This document shows, piece by piece, positions 1 to 6,380 of a DNA stretch of 11,792 nucleotides. The notes below the pieces were generated by a model. It had not been told where the DNA came from. It worked only from the letters and a program-made list of their open reading frames with translations, and made no database searches. The DNA comes from an uncultured Collinsella sp. (GTDB lineage Bacteria; Actinomycetota; Coriobacteriia; Coriobacteriales; Coriobacteriaceae). How positions within the stretch are numbered: position 1 is the first letter of the stretch; each line of letters begins with the position of its first letter. The stretch lies in NCBI GenBank assembly GCA_900543845.1, contig UQTD01000060.1, positions 1 to 11,792 on the forward strand, written 5' to 3'. A program made the translations under genes and the position numbers.

Positions 1-377
1 TGCCCGGGGAGCCGGGCGCCGATAAGTGGGAGGTCTTTACCGCAGGAGGCCGCAACGCCACGGGTATCGACGCGGTGGCGTGGGCCGAGGAAGCGGCTCG
101 TCGCGGCGCCGGCGAGATCCTGCTGACCAGCATGGATCGCGACGGCACCAAGGCCGGCTTTGACCTGGCACTCACCCGTGCCGTGGCGCGCGCGGTGCCA
201 ATCCCCGTCATCGCGAGTGGTGGCGTGGGCACGCTCGAGCATTTTGCCGAGGGTGTGATCGAGGGCGAAGCCGACGCCGTGCTGGCGGCGAGCGTCTTTC
301 ACTTTGGAACCTTCAGCATTCGCGAAGTCAAAGAGTATATGGCCTCTCAAGGTATTCCTGTGAGGTTGGACTTCTAA
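1..377 (+). CDS. hisF: Imidazole glycerol phosphate synthase cyclase subunit HisF, 3' part
   Basis: This is the C-terminal half (about 124 residues, reading frame from base 3) of HisF, a (beta/alpha)8-barrel of normally about 250 residues. The start lies upstream of the window. HisF uses ammonia delivered by the glutaminase HisH to cyclise PRFAR into imidazole glycerol phosphate plus AICAR, in the cytoplasm. The visible part holds the family signatures WEVFTAGGR, GAGEILLTSMDRDGTK (with the catalytic aspartate of the second barrel half), IPVIASGGVG (phosphate-binding strand 7) and the strand-8 segment ADAVLAASVFHFG. The frame ends naturally in TAA at 375-377 after IPVRLDF, so the gene looks intact at this end. 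It is followed on the same strand by hisI and hisE, separated from hisI by about 150 bp that carry a long palindrome. Identification is very secure. Confidence 0.97.
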   Translation, partial: PGEPGADKWEVFTAGGRNATGIDAVAWAEEAARRGAGEILLTSMDRDGTKAGFDLALTRAVARAVPIPVIASGGVGTLEHFAEGVIEGEADAVLAASVFHFGTFSIREVKEYMASQGIPVRLDF

Positions 378-390
378 TGCTGCGGCTTGC

Positions 391-477
391 CCAGGCACCC
401 GACCTTCCGGCTCCAACCCTCCTCGCGTACTTAAGTACGCGTCGTCGGGCTTGTCGCTCGGAATCTCGGGCACCTGG
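391..477. repeat. Long imperfect inverted repeat with an 18-bp perfect palindrome at its apex
   Basis: Between hisF and hisI, the segment CCAGG...CCTGG folds on itself: 391-432 pairs with 433-477, with about three quarters of positions matching by hand alignment. The centre, 424-441, is the perfect palindrome CGCGTACTTAAGTACGCG. There is no T-tract beside it, so it is not a normal intrinsic terminator. In-frame GTG/TTG codons here could extend hisI upstream, but that extension has no family similarity. It may be a mobile palindromic repeat or an RNA processing or stability element inside the his transcript. Confidence 0.75.
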
Positions 478-525
478 ACAACCCTCGCCGACCTGTGGGG
501 TTTCGTTTATGACTTGGGAGAAATG

Positions 526-855
526 ATGACTGAGGTAGTAGAAGCGGCGGATCTTACGTACGACGCCCGCGGGTTGATTCCTTGTGTGGTTCAGCAGTAC
601 GACACCGGCGAGGTGCTTATGGTTGCTTGGATGAACGAGGAGTCAGTGGGGCTGACGCTCAAGACCGGTACCACGTGGTTTTGGAGCCGCAGCCGCCAGG
701 AGCTCTGGAACAAGGGCGCGACGAGCGGCAACATGCAGGAGGTCAAGGAGTTCTGGGCCGACTGCGATAGCGATACGCTGCTGGTCAAGGTCGACTCGCC
801 GGGTCCGGCCTGCCATACCGGCAACCGTACCTGCTTCTTTAAGAAACTCGCGTAG
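526..855 (+). CDS. hisI: Phosphoribosyl-AMP cyclohydrolase HisI
   Basis: Monofunctional HisI of 109 residues. It opens the adenine ring of phosphoribosyl-AMP to give ProFAR, the third step of histidine synthesis. Recognisable family segments, in order, are GLIPCVVQQ near the start, VLMVAWMNEES, TTWFWSRSRQELWNKG (substrate-binding signature), then DCDSDTLLVKV and ACHTGNRTCFF, which supply the three zinc-binding cysteines and the metal-binding aspartates. Two adjacent ATG codons exist at 523 and 526. 526 is preferred because GGGAG at 516-520 then lies 5 nt upstream, while it is too close to 523. The frame stays open further upstream, but that part lies in the palindromic spacer and looks non-coding. 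Followed 46 bp later by hisE, so cyclohydrolase and pyrophosphohydrolase are separate genes here rather than a fused HisIE. Confidence 0.96.
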   Translation: MTEVVEAADLTYDARGLIPCVVQQYDTGEVLMVAWMNEESVGLTLKTGTTWFWSRSRQELWNKGATSGNMQEVKEFWADCDSDTLLVKVDSPGPACHTGNRTCFFKKLA

Positions 856-901
856 GGCGGGCGCTCGACTAGGCGCTTGGCCAACCAGAAAGGATTGAAC
901 C

Positions 902-1219
902 ATGGGTGTGCGTACCGCAAACGTTCAGGATGGAAATATCGGAGAGACGCTGACAGGTCTGGCCGAGGTGATTCACGGTCGTCGCGATGCGTCGCCACAG
1001 GAGAGCTACACCGCTCGTCTGTTGACCGACGTCGAGGACGAGCTGCTCAAGAAGCTTGCCGAGGAGGCGAGCGAGGTCATCATGGCCTGCAAGGATAACG
1101 ATCACGACCACATCCGCTACGAGGCCGGCGATCTGGTCTACCACCTGCTCGTAACGCTCGAGCGCTACGGTATCACCCTCGACGAGCTGGCCGGCGAACT
1201 CAACGCCCGCCGCCACTAG
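902..1219 (+). CDS. hisE: Phosphoribosyl-ATP pyrophosphohydrolase HisE
   Basis: A 105-residue all-alpha NTP pyrophosphohydrolase of the HisE/MazG superfamily. It hydrolyses phosphoribosyl-ATP to phosphoribosyl-AMP and pyrophosphate, the second step of histidine synthesis, feeding HisI. Diagnostic segments are SYTARLLTD, LLKKLAEEASEVIMA (the ExxE metal-binding helix) and RYEAGDLVYHLLVTLE (the second acidic helix, ExxD). The start is supported by AGAAAGGA at 887-894, 7 nt before the ATG. It is the last gene of the visible his cluster. Its TAG stop codon (1217-1219) lies inside the left terminal repeat of the 1215-1554 element, so the 3' boundary of the gene and of the element coincide. Confidence 0.95.
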   Translation: MGVRTANVQDGNIGETLTGLAEVIHGRRDASPQESYTARLLTDVEDELLKKLAEEASEVIMACKDNDHDHIRYEAGDLVYHLLVTLERYGITLDELAGELNARRH

Positions 1220-1554
1220 TCATTGGGGACGTTCTTAAACGACTAGTCGTTTGGGACAGTCTTTGCCGGCGCTGCCAAATAACATGCCCAATTACTACGA
1301 TGAAGTTGAACCTACTGACTAATCGGCGGTTTTGAGCAAATCGTCAACGCTTCTACCTGCGGTTTTATTTTCCACATTGAGCCGATGGTCGGAGGTTTGC
1401 GGTCCATCGTAGTAATTGGGCGTTCTTTTTGGCGAGCGGTGTTGCACGGGCGTCGGTGGCGAGCGAAACGATTTGTTTTCCTCCGTCCCCAAGGGGTCAT
1501 TTGTGAAGAGTGTCCCCAATGACTAGTCGTTTAAGAACGTCCCCAATGACTAGT
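1215..1554. mobile_element. MITE-like element with 49-bp terminal inverted repeats and a nested hairpin
   Basis: The ends 1215-1263 and 1506-1554 are inverted copies of each other, 46 of 49 positions matching by hand. Both begin and end with ACTAGT. The left repeat contains the perfect palindrome AAACGACTAGTCGTTT (1237-1252), and ACTAGTCATTGGGGAC recurs within it as ACTAGTCGTTTGGGAC. Inside lies a second inverted pair, GCCCAATTACTACGATG at 1286-1302 with its exact complement at 1405-1421, continued more loosely to ATCGGC (1322-1327) and GCCGAT (1381-1386). The loop has GCGGTTTT at 1326-1333 and 1359-1366. Base composition is visibly more A+T-rich than the neighbouring genes. No transposase or credible ORF is present and no target-site duplication is obvious. 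It fills the whole gap between two convergent genes. Confidence 0.7.
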
Positions 1555-1555
1555 C

Positions 1556-2467
1556 TTAGGCGAGGGGTGTGGGTTCCCATTCGCCGGTGGGGTGGGGGAT
1601 ATCGAAGGTTCGATAGCCGCAGTCGTAGGCGTGGGCCTGAGCCTCGCGGATGTTCCAGCAAATATCGCAGGCGCGGTGCGCGTCCGAGCCAAAGGTGATG
1701 GGTACCTCGGCGTGGGCGAAGCAACGCAACAGCCCCGTCGAGGGGTAATAGTCGTCGAGGCCCTTGCGCGGCGCGGCGGTCGAGACCTCAACGCGGCGAC
1801 CCATATCGTGGGCGCATTCGGCCATCTGCTCCCAAAACGGCGCGGGGTCAAAATCGGGCGCGAAGCCTTCCTTCGAAAAGCGCATGACCAGGTCGGGGTG
1901 GGCCATTACATCAAAGTTGAGTGAGCTTTCGCAGGCACGGCACCAGTCGTCGACGTAGCGCTCCCACACGCCGCGCACGCCTAAGTTTTCCCAAACGTGC
2001 AGGTTGGTGTCGTCGTCGATCCAACCGCAAAGGGAATCGGGTGTATCGGGGCGAGCGACGTTTTCCGTTCCCTCCGTGCCCGCAGCGCCTGCCGCAATAT
2101 CGCCGGGGTTGCCAATCCAATGCACACTGCCCAGACGTACGACGGCGCCCTGGGACCAGCGCTCAACCAAAGGCTCGCAGCCCTCGTACCAATCGCATTC
2201 AAAGCCATAGATAAGCTCGAGCTCCGGCGCAATCTGCGCGGCAAGCTTGCGGGCGTCCTCAAATGCCAGACGATGCGTCGTCAGGTCGCCCTCGACAACC
2301 TGTACTTCGCAGTTGGCGTCCATGCTGGCGGACAGGGTGAGGTGGTCAGTCGAGACCATAACGCGGCAGCCGGCCGCAGCAGCGGCGCGAACGTTGTCCT
2401 CAAACGAGGCGTGCCCGTCCGAAAACGAGGTGTGAGTATGGCAATCGACCAGCGGGCAAGCAGGCAT
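1556..2467 (-). CDS. hisJ: PHP-domain phosphatase, probable histidinol-phosphatase (HisJ type)
   Basis: A 303-residue metal-dependent phosphatase of the PHP superfamily, HisJ-like. The likely reaction is histidinol phosphate to histidinol. Metal-site motifs appear in order: CHTHTSFSDGH (H10, H12, D17), STDH (H42), YGFECDW (E90), GSVHWI (H116), VMAHPDL (H190), EVST near 230 and FGSDAH (D262, H264). The protein is about 35 residues longer than typical HisJ; a Gly/Ala/acidic-rich stretch at about 120-155, just after GSVHWI, accounts for most of this. The start is fixed by AAAGGAG at 2473-2479, 5 nt from the ATG. It runs convergent to hisE, not in the operon, but proximity to hisF-I-E supports a histidine role. 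Its stop codon abuts the end of the palindromic element. Substrate is inferred; another phosphomonoester is possible. Confidence 0.85.
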   Translation of the reverse strand: MPACPLVDCHTHTSFSDGHASFEDNVRAAAAAGCRVMVSTDHLTLSASMDANCEVQVVEGDLTTHRLAFEDARKLAAQIAPELELIYGFECDWYEGCEPLVERWSQGAVVRLGSVHWIGNPGDIAAGAAGTEGTENVARPDTPDSLCGWIDDDTNLHVWENLGVRGVWERYVDDWCRACESSLNFDVMAHPDLVMRFSKEGFAPDFDPAPFWEQMAECAHDMGRRVEVSTAAPRKGLDDYYPSTGLLRCFAHAEVPITFGSDAHRACDICWNIREAQAHAYDCGYRTFDIPHPTGEWEPTPLA

Positions 2468-2499
2468 GGCGGCTCCTTTGCGTCAAGCGAATCCGCTCC

Positions 2500-2505
2500 A
2501 TTGTA
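2500..2505 (-). promoter_or_regulatory. Possible -10 box for the PHP phosphatase gene
   Basis: On the minus strand TACAAT lies 33 bp upstream of the ATG of the PHP gene. No good -35 hexamer is seen at the right distance, so this is a weak prediction from one box only. Confidence 0.3.
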
Positions 2506-2582
2506 ATGGGGCGGCCCCCGATGCGACGAGCGCTCCGGGGCCGAAATCGACTGGAAAGGGCGCGCGGTGCGGCCCCGCTCCA

Positions 2583-2647
2583 AAACGTGTACGTCAGCCT
2601 CCAAAAGCTGCAAAAAATGACATGTTTGGAGGCTGATGTACACGTTT
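2583..2647. repeat. Long hairpin, 23-bp stem with a 19-nt loop
   Basis: Arms 2583-2605 and 2625-2647 are inverted copies with one difference, which is a G.U wobble in plus-strand RNA. The loop (2606-2624) contains GCTGCAAAAAATGACATG, similar to GCTGCCAAATAACATG at 1271-1286. No run of T follows on either strand, so it is not a standard terminator. It sits in the 286-bp divergent gap between the PHP gene and the larC-like gene, about 105 bp before the latter's start. Nothing else was recognised in that gap apart from the two ribosome binding sites and a weak -10 box. Confidence 0.8.
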
Positions 2648-2753
2648 GGTTAGGAGCGAGGGCGGCGACGGACGAAAGTCACGCCTGTGCCACGTCCGAT
2701 GTGCTAGCGTTTGGATGAACAAAACGAGCCCGTGCGGAAAGGAGCCGGACCGT

Positions 2754-3239
2754 ATGCCATGCGATAGCAAATCTCCGCTGTCCCGCGAGACCGATGCGCC
2801 CGAGACCATCGTCAAGCTGGAGTGCGACATCGACGACGCGTCGCCTGAGGTGCTCGCCTACGCCGCCGACCGCCTGCGCGAGGCCGGTGCGCGCGAGGTG
2901 CATTGGCTGCCCCTCTATTGCAAGAAAGGCCGCCCCGGCTGGCAGCTGCAGGTAATCTGTACCCACGAGGATATCGAGCGCCTGCAGACGATTATCTTTT
3001 TGGAAACCACGACCAATGGCATCCGCCGTCAAGTTATGGAGCGCGTTTGCCTGCCACGCCGCTTTGAGCGCGTAACAACGCCTTGGGGCGAGGTATCCGT
3101 TAAGGTGGCGACTCTGCCCGACGGCAGCGAGCGTGCAGCGCCCGAGTACGAGGACTGCGCCCGTCTCGCCCGCGAGCATAACGTACCGCTCCAGCGCGTG
3201 ATGCATACGGCACAAGCCGCGGCGCTGCGATTTGAGTAA
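2754..3239 (+). CDS. larC: Stand-alone LarC C-terminal domain protein (nickel-pincer cofactor family, LarC2/DUF111)
   Basis: A 161-residue protein matching the C-terminal part of LarC, the CTP-dependent cyclometallase that inserts nickel into the pincer cofactor of lactate racemase and related enzymes. Family hallmarks are VKLECDIDDASPEVLAYAAD (residues 20-39), LYCKKGRPGWQLQV (54-67), IFLETTTNGIRR (81-92), the TPWGEVSVKVA strand pair and AAPEYEDCARLARE (128-141). The N-terminal LarC1 domain is absent, and the sequence upstream is a hairpin and a gene on the other strand, so it is not merely frameshifted here. The start is placed at ATG 2754 because AAAGGAG (2738-2744) lies 9 nt upstream; the frame is open further but that part is non-coding in character. 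yfcE-like and mazG follow on the same strand at short spacing. Whether it works with a separate LarC1 or a different metallocofactor is unknown. Confidence 0.85.
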   Translation: MPCDSKSPLSRETDAPETIVKLECDIDDASPEVLAYAADRLREAGAREVHWLPLYCKKGRPGWQLQVICTHEDIERLQTIIFLETTTNGIRRQVMERVCLPRRFERVTTPWGEVSVKVATLPDGSERAAPEYEDCARLAREHNVPLQRVMHTAQAAALRFE

Positions 3240-3294
3240 CGCGGCCGGTGACACGCCATGCCCAGCCACATCAACCCCTCCCGAAAGGATCTCC

Positions 3295-3843
3295 ATGAAA
3301 TACCTCATCGCCTCCGACATCCACGGCTCGGCATACTGGACCGAGCGCCTGGTCACCGCCATCGAATCCCAGCAGCCCGACCGCATCGTCCTGCTGGGCG
3401 ACCTGCTCTACCACGGTCCGCGCAACGACCTGCCGCGCGACTACGCCCCCAAGCGTGTGATTCCGCTGCTCAACGCCCTGGCCGACCGCATCATCGCGGT
3501 GCGCGGCAACTGTGACGCCGAGGTCGACCAGATGGTGCTCGACTTTCCCGTCATGGCCGACTACGCCACGCTGTTCGACGAGACCGGCCGCGAGCTGTTC
3601 CTGACACACGGCCACGTCTTTGGCGCCGGCATGCACAACAGCGTCGACCACGCGCCCGCGCTGCCCGAGGGCTCCGCGCTCGTCTACGGCCACACGCACA
3701 TCAAGGTTAACGAGGCAAGCGAGGCGCACCCGGGCCTGTGGCTCTTCAATCCCGGCAGCGTGAGCATTCCCAAGGACGGTACGCACAGCTACGGCATCTA
3801 CGAGGGCGGTGCGTTCCGTCACGTGATCATGGAGGAGGACTAA
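3295..3843 (+). CDS. yfcE: YfcE-type metallophosphoesterase
   Basis: A 182-residue cytoplasmic phosphodiesterase of the YfcE/MJ0936 family, the usual length for the group (E. coli YfcE is 184). The binuclear metal site is complete: SDIHG (D8, H10), LLGDLLYHGPRN (D36), RGNCDAEVDQ (N72), LTHGH (H105, with H107) and YGHTH (H133, H135), followed by the typical NPGSVSIPK. E. coli YfcE hydrolyses artificial phosphodiesters; the physiological substrate is not established, so only the enzyme class is claimed. The ATG at 3295 is chosen for the GAAAGGAT site just upstream and for starting directly at the first beta strand (MKYLIASDIHG). It is 55 bp after larC and only 2 bp before mazG, whose ribosome site lies in its last codons, so these are co-transcribed. 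Confidence 0.92.
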   Translation: MKYLIASDIHGSAYWTERLVTAIESQQPDRIVLLGDLLYHGPRNDLPRDYAPKRVIPLLNALADRIIAVRGNCDAEVDQMVLDFPVMADYATLFDETGRELFLTHGHVFGAGMHNSVDHAPALPEGSALVYGHTHIKVNEASEAHPGLWLFNPGSVSIPKDGTHSYGIYEGGAFRHVIMEED

Positions 3844-3845
3844 CC

Positions 3846-4706
3846 ATGGCGCAGCACATGGCTCAGCAAAATGCCGAGGGCTCGCGCGATCTGTCCACGC
3901 TGGTCGACGCGTCGGCCGAGCTGCAGCATCTGGTGCAGACCATCTGGCGTCTGCGTCAGCCCGATGGCTGCCCGTGGGACCGCGAACAGACGCACCAGAG
4001 CATCGGCAAGAACATGATCGAGGAGGCCTACGAGGCGCTCGATTGCATTGAGGCGGACGACGCGGCGCACCTGCGCGAGGAGCTCGGCGACGTGCTCATG
4101 CAGGTAGTGCTGCATGCGCAGATTGCGGCGGACGCCGGTGAGTTTACGCTGGCCGATGTGGCACGCGATATCGACGCCAAACTCATCCGACGCCATCCGC
4201 ACGTGTTTGGCGATGCGGATGCCGATAACTCCGACGAGGTACTCAAGATCTGGGACGAGGTCAAGCTTGCCGAGAAGGCCGCCAAGGACAAAGCCGTGGC
4301 GGCAGGCGAGGCTGCGCCCGAGGGCCTGCTCGACGGTGTGCCCACGCATCTGCCGGCGCTGATGCAGGCCCAGAAGGTGTCGCGCAAGGCAGCGGCCGTG
4401 GGCTTTGAGTGGGAGACGGTCCAGGACGTGTGGGACGAGGTCGCCGAGGAGCGTGCCGAGTTTGAGGCCGAGGCTCCCGGCTCGCCCGAGCGCGAGATGG
4501 AGTTTGGCGACCTGCTCTTTGCCCTGGTCAACGTTGCGCGCAAGGAGGGAATCGACGCCGAGAGTGCCCTTCGTGCCAGCACGGCAAAGTTCCGCCGCCG
4601 TTGGGCCGCGATGGAGCAGATGGCGGCCAACGCTCATGTAGATCTGGCTGAGCTTTCGACCCACGGCCTCAACGACCTCTGGGATGCCGCAAAGGCGGAG
4701 GAGTAA
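3846..4706 (+). CDS. mazG: Nucleoside triphosphate pyrophosphohydrolase MazG
   Basis: A 286-residue MazG with two tandem MazG domains, which cleaves NTPs and dNTPs to monophosphates and pyrophosphate and is thought to clean aberrant nucleotides. Domain 1 has CPWDREQTHQSI (42-53), the ExxE helix IEEAYEALD (58-66) and the LREELGDVLMQVV helix (76-88), then RRHPHVFGD (115-123). Domain 2 follows LPALMQAQKVSRKAAAVGFEW (169-189), with DEVAEERAEFE (197-207) and EMEFGDLLFALVNVAR (217-232). About 20 residues precede the conserved core. The start ATG is 2 bp after the phosphodiesterase stop, with GGAGGAGG at 3831-3838 upstream, giving translational coupling. The layout mazG then eno resembles the Actinomycetota arrangement, although a promoter and terminator separate the two genes here. 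Confidence 0.95.
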   Translation: MAQHMAQQNAEGSRDLSTLVDASAELQHLVQTIWRLRQPDGCPWDREQTHQSIGKNMIEEAYEALDCIEADDAAHLREELGDVLMQVVLHAQIAADAGEFTLADVARDIDAKLIRRHPHVFGDADADNSDEVLKIWDEVKLAEKAAKDKAVAAGEAAPEGLLDGVPTHLPALMQAQKVSRKAAAVGFEWETVQDVWDEVAEERAEFEAEAPGSPEREMEFGDLLFALVNVARKEGIDAESALRASTAKFRRRWAAMEQMAANAHVDLAELSTHGLNDLWDAAKAEE

Positions 4707-4710
4707 GACT

Positions 4711-4757
4711 GCGGGAACGACGGGCTGACATGCCTCATCGTCCCCGCTAAATTTTTC
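4711..4757 (+). terminator. Intrinsic terminator after mazG
   Basis: GCGGGAACGACG (4711-4722) pairs with CATCGTCCCCGC (4736-4747) at 10 of 12 positions, followed by TAAATTTTT. It starts 4 bp after the mazG stop codon and closes the larC-yfcE-mazG unit. Confidence 0.65.
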
Positions 4758-4766
4758 GAAAAACAA

Positions 4767-4796
4767 TTGTATCCCTCGGCTAACTTAGGGCATAAT
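4767..4796 (+). promoter_or_regulatory. Predicted promoter for enolase
   Basis: TTGTAT (4767-4772) and CATAAT (4791-4796) are spaced by 18 bp, after an A/T-rich stretch TTTTTCGAAAAA. This predicts a start near 4803 and a leader of about 90 nt before the enolase ATG. The leader contains a small hairpin (GCACC-GAT-GGTGC, 4830-4842). Confidence 0.55.
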
Positions 4797-4825
4797 GCAA
4801 AAAGTGCGACATGGCTAACTTACGG
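4778..4825 (+). repeat. Direct repeat GGCTAACTTAsGG flanking the enolase transcription start
   Basis: GGCTAACTTAGGG at 4778-4790 lies in the promoter spacer, and GGCTAACTTACGG at 4813-4825 lies early in the leader, 35 bp further on. Twelve of 13 positions agree. The position on both sides of the predicted start fits a regulator binding pair, but no regulator can be named. Confidence 0.5.
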
Positions 4826-4895
4826 AGGCGCACCGATGGTGCACGGTCGGCCAGTCGCTTGCATCAACTACGTTTCCAAGTGAGAGGGAGACAAC

Positions 4896-6185
4896 ATGAG
4901 CGATATTTTGGACGTCTACGGTCGTGAGGTTCTCGACAGCCGCGGCAATCCCACCGTCGAGGTCGAGGTCGTGCTCGAGGACGGCAGCTTCGGCCGCGCG
5001 ATGGTGCCTTCGGGCGCTTCGACTGGCGCCTTTGAGGCGTGCGAGCTGCGCGACGGCGACAAGGGCCGCTACCTGGGCAAGGGCGTCTTGCAGGCCGTCG
5101 AGCACGTCAACAACGAGTGTGCCGATGCCGTCGTGGGCCTCGACGCCTTCGACCAGCGCGCTGTCGATGCCGCGTTGATCGCTGCGGACGGTACGCCCAA
5201 CAAGACCAAGCTCGGCGCCAACGCGATTCTGGGCGTGTCGCTGGCCGTTGCCCGCGCTGCGGCAGAGTCGGCGGGCCTGTCGCTGTATCAGTACCTGGGC
5301 GGCGTCAACGCTCACCTGCTGCCCACGCCCATGATGAACATCCTCAACGGCGGCGTGCATGCCGACAACAACGTTGACTTCCAGGAGTTCATGATCATGC
5401 CGGTGGGCGCCCCGAGCTTTGCCGAGGGTCTGCGCTGGTGCGCCGAGGTCTACCACACCCTCAAGGGCGTGCTGCACGAGGCCGGCCTGGGCGGCGGCGT
5501 GGGCGACGAGGGCGGCTTCGCGCCCAGCCTCAAGACCAATGCCGAGCCGTTCGAGTACATTACCAAGGCCGTCGAGAAGGCCGGCTTTAAGCCCGGCGTC
5601 GACTTCATGTACGCCATGGATCCGGCGTCCACCGAGTTCTACAACGCCGAGACCGGTATGTATGAGCTCAAGGGCGAGGGCGTGGAGTACACGAGCGCTC
5701 AGATGGTCGATTACTGGGAGAAGCTTGTCGACACCTATCCCATCATCTCCATCGAGGACGGCATGGCGGAGGAGGACTGGGACGGCTGGGTCGAGCTCAC
5801 CCGCCGCATTGGCAACAAGGTGCAGCTCGTAGGCGACGACCTGTTCGTCACCAACACCGAGCGCCTCAAGAAGGGCATCGAGCTGGGCGCCGCCAACGCG
5901 ATCCTGGTCAAGGTCAACCAGATCGGCACGCTCACCGAGTCGCTCGAGGCCATCGAAACCGCCAAGGAGGCCGGCTACGCTTGCATCGTGAGCCACCGTT
6001 CCGGCGAGACCGAGGATTCCACGATCGCCGACCTGGTCGTGGCCGTCAATGCTGGCCAGATCAAGTCGGGCGCCCCGTGCCGTAGCGACCGTGTTGCCAA
6101 GTACAACCAGCTCATCCGCATCGAGGACGAGCTCGAGGGCAGCGCGCGCTACGCCGGCAAGTCTGCGTTCTACAACATCCGCTAG
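4896..6185 (+). CDS. eno: Enolase (phosphopyruvate hydratase)
   Basis: A full-length 429-residue enolase that interconverts 2-phosphoglycerate and phosphoenolpyruvate in glycolysis. Catalytic and metal residues are all present: GASTGAFEA near 40-48, NGGVHADNNVDFQEFMIMP (151-169), GDEGGFAP with E205, AMDPASTEF with D242, SIEDGM with E287, GDDLFVTN with D314, LVKVNQIGTLTE with K339 as the general base, SHRSGETED (366-374) and K390. The ATG has GAGGGAG 5 nt upstream (4884-4890). It has its own predicted promoter and a strong terminator, so it is probably a single-gene transcript. G+C is high with strongly biased codons, as expected for an abundant protein. The minus strand carries a long open frame across it, which is a composition artefact. 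Confidence 0.99.
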   Translation: MSDILDVYGREVLDSRGNPTVEVEVVLEDGSFGRAMVPSGASTGAFEACELRDGDKGRYLGKGVLQAVEHVNNECADAVVGLDAFDQRAVDAALIAADGTPNKTKLGANAILGVSLAVARAAAESAGLSLYQYLGGVNAHLLPTPMMNILNGGVHADNNVDFQEFMIMPVGAPSFAEGLRWCAEVYHTLKGVLHEAGLGGGVGDEGGFAPSLKTNAEPFEYITKAVEKAGFKPGVDFMYAMDPASTEFYNAETGMYELKGEGVEYTSAQMVDYWEKLVDTYPIISIEDGMAEEDWDGWVELTRRIGNKVQLVGDDLFVTNTERLKKGIELGAANAILVKVNQIGTLTESLEAIETAKEAGYACIVSHRSGETEDSTIADLVVAVNAGQIKSGAPCRSDRVAKYNQLIRIEDELEGSARYAGKSAFYNIR

Positions 6186-6257
6186 ACAGATGAGCCTGGC
6201 GGGGAGGGGGTGGACTCGGTTCCGCCCCGCCTTGGCCGGATGCCGCAAAGCACTATT

Positions 6258-6289
6258 GGCGCTGGGCCGTGTGGCTCAGCGCCTTTTTT
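6258..6289 (+). terminator. Intrinsic terminator after eno
   Basis: GGCGCTGGGCC (6258-6268) pairs with GGCTCAGCGCC (6273-6283) across a GTGT loop, 11 pairs with one G.U, followed by a run of six T. A weaker GGCGGGG/CCCCGCC stem (6198-6231) precedes it. Confidence 0.9.
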
Positions 6290-6328
6290 ATGTCGAGCAA
6301 AGGCTGGCGAAGGCGGTGCGGGCGCTCG

Positions 6329-6337
6329 TGCTATAAC
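6329..6337 (+). promoter_or_regulatory. Possible extended -10 promoter for the FtsB-like gene
   Basis: TGCTATAAC has the TG extension and a near-consensus -10 hexamer. No clear -35 is seen. It lies between the enolase terminator and the next ATG, where a promoter is needed. Confidence 0.45.
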
Positions 6338-6380
6338 TAAAGGACTTAGCGCAAACAAACCTCAACCGCACAAGGCGCAC

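Noticed and set aside
391..477. Integron attC site
   Set aside because: No integrase and no cassette organisation; genes around the hairpins are housekeeping genes on both strands.
451..525. N-terminal extension of HisI from an upstream alternative start
   Set aside because: The extra residues come from the arm of the palindrome and have no counterpart in HisI proteins; ATG 526 has a proper ribosome site.
1312..1519. Two 62-66 residue minus-strand frames inside the palindromic element
   Set aside because: They overlap each other in different frames, cross the inverted repeats, lack ribosome sites and look random; not a transposase.
2583..2647. Intrinsic terminator
   Set aside because: The stem is strong but not followed by a T-tract on either strand, and it lies in a divergent gap where no transcript should end.
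3840..4766. 308-residue minus-strand open frame across mazG
   Set aside because: Antisense shadow of a clear MazG gene, without ribosome site or recognisable motif.
4815..6248. 477-residue open frame on the minus strand across enolase
   Set aside because: It is antisense to a complete, highly conserved enolase and its Val/Leu/Ala/Asp-rich translation shows no domain; it arises from high G+C and codon bias.
6210..6380. Earlier start for the FtsB-like protein
   Set aside because: It would translate through the enolase terminator, giving a meaningless extension.
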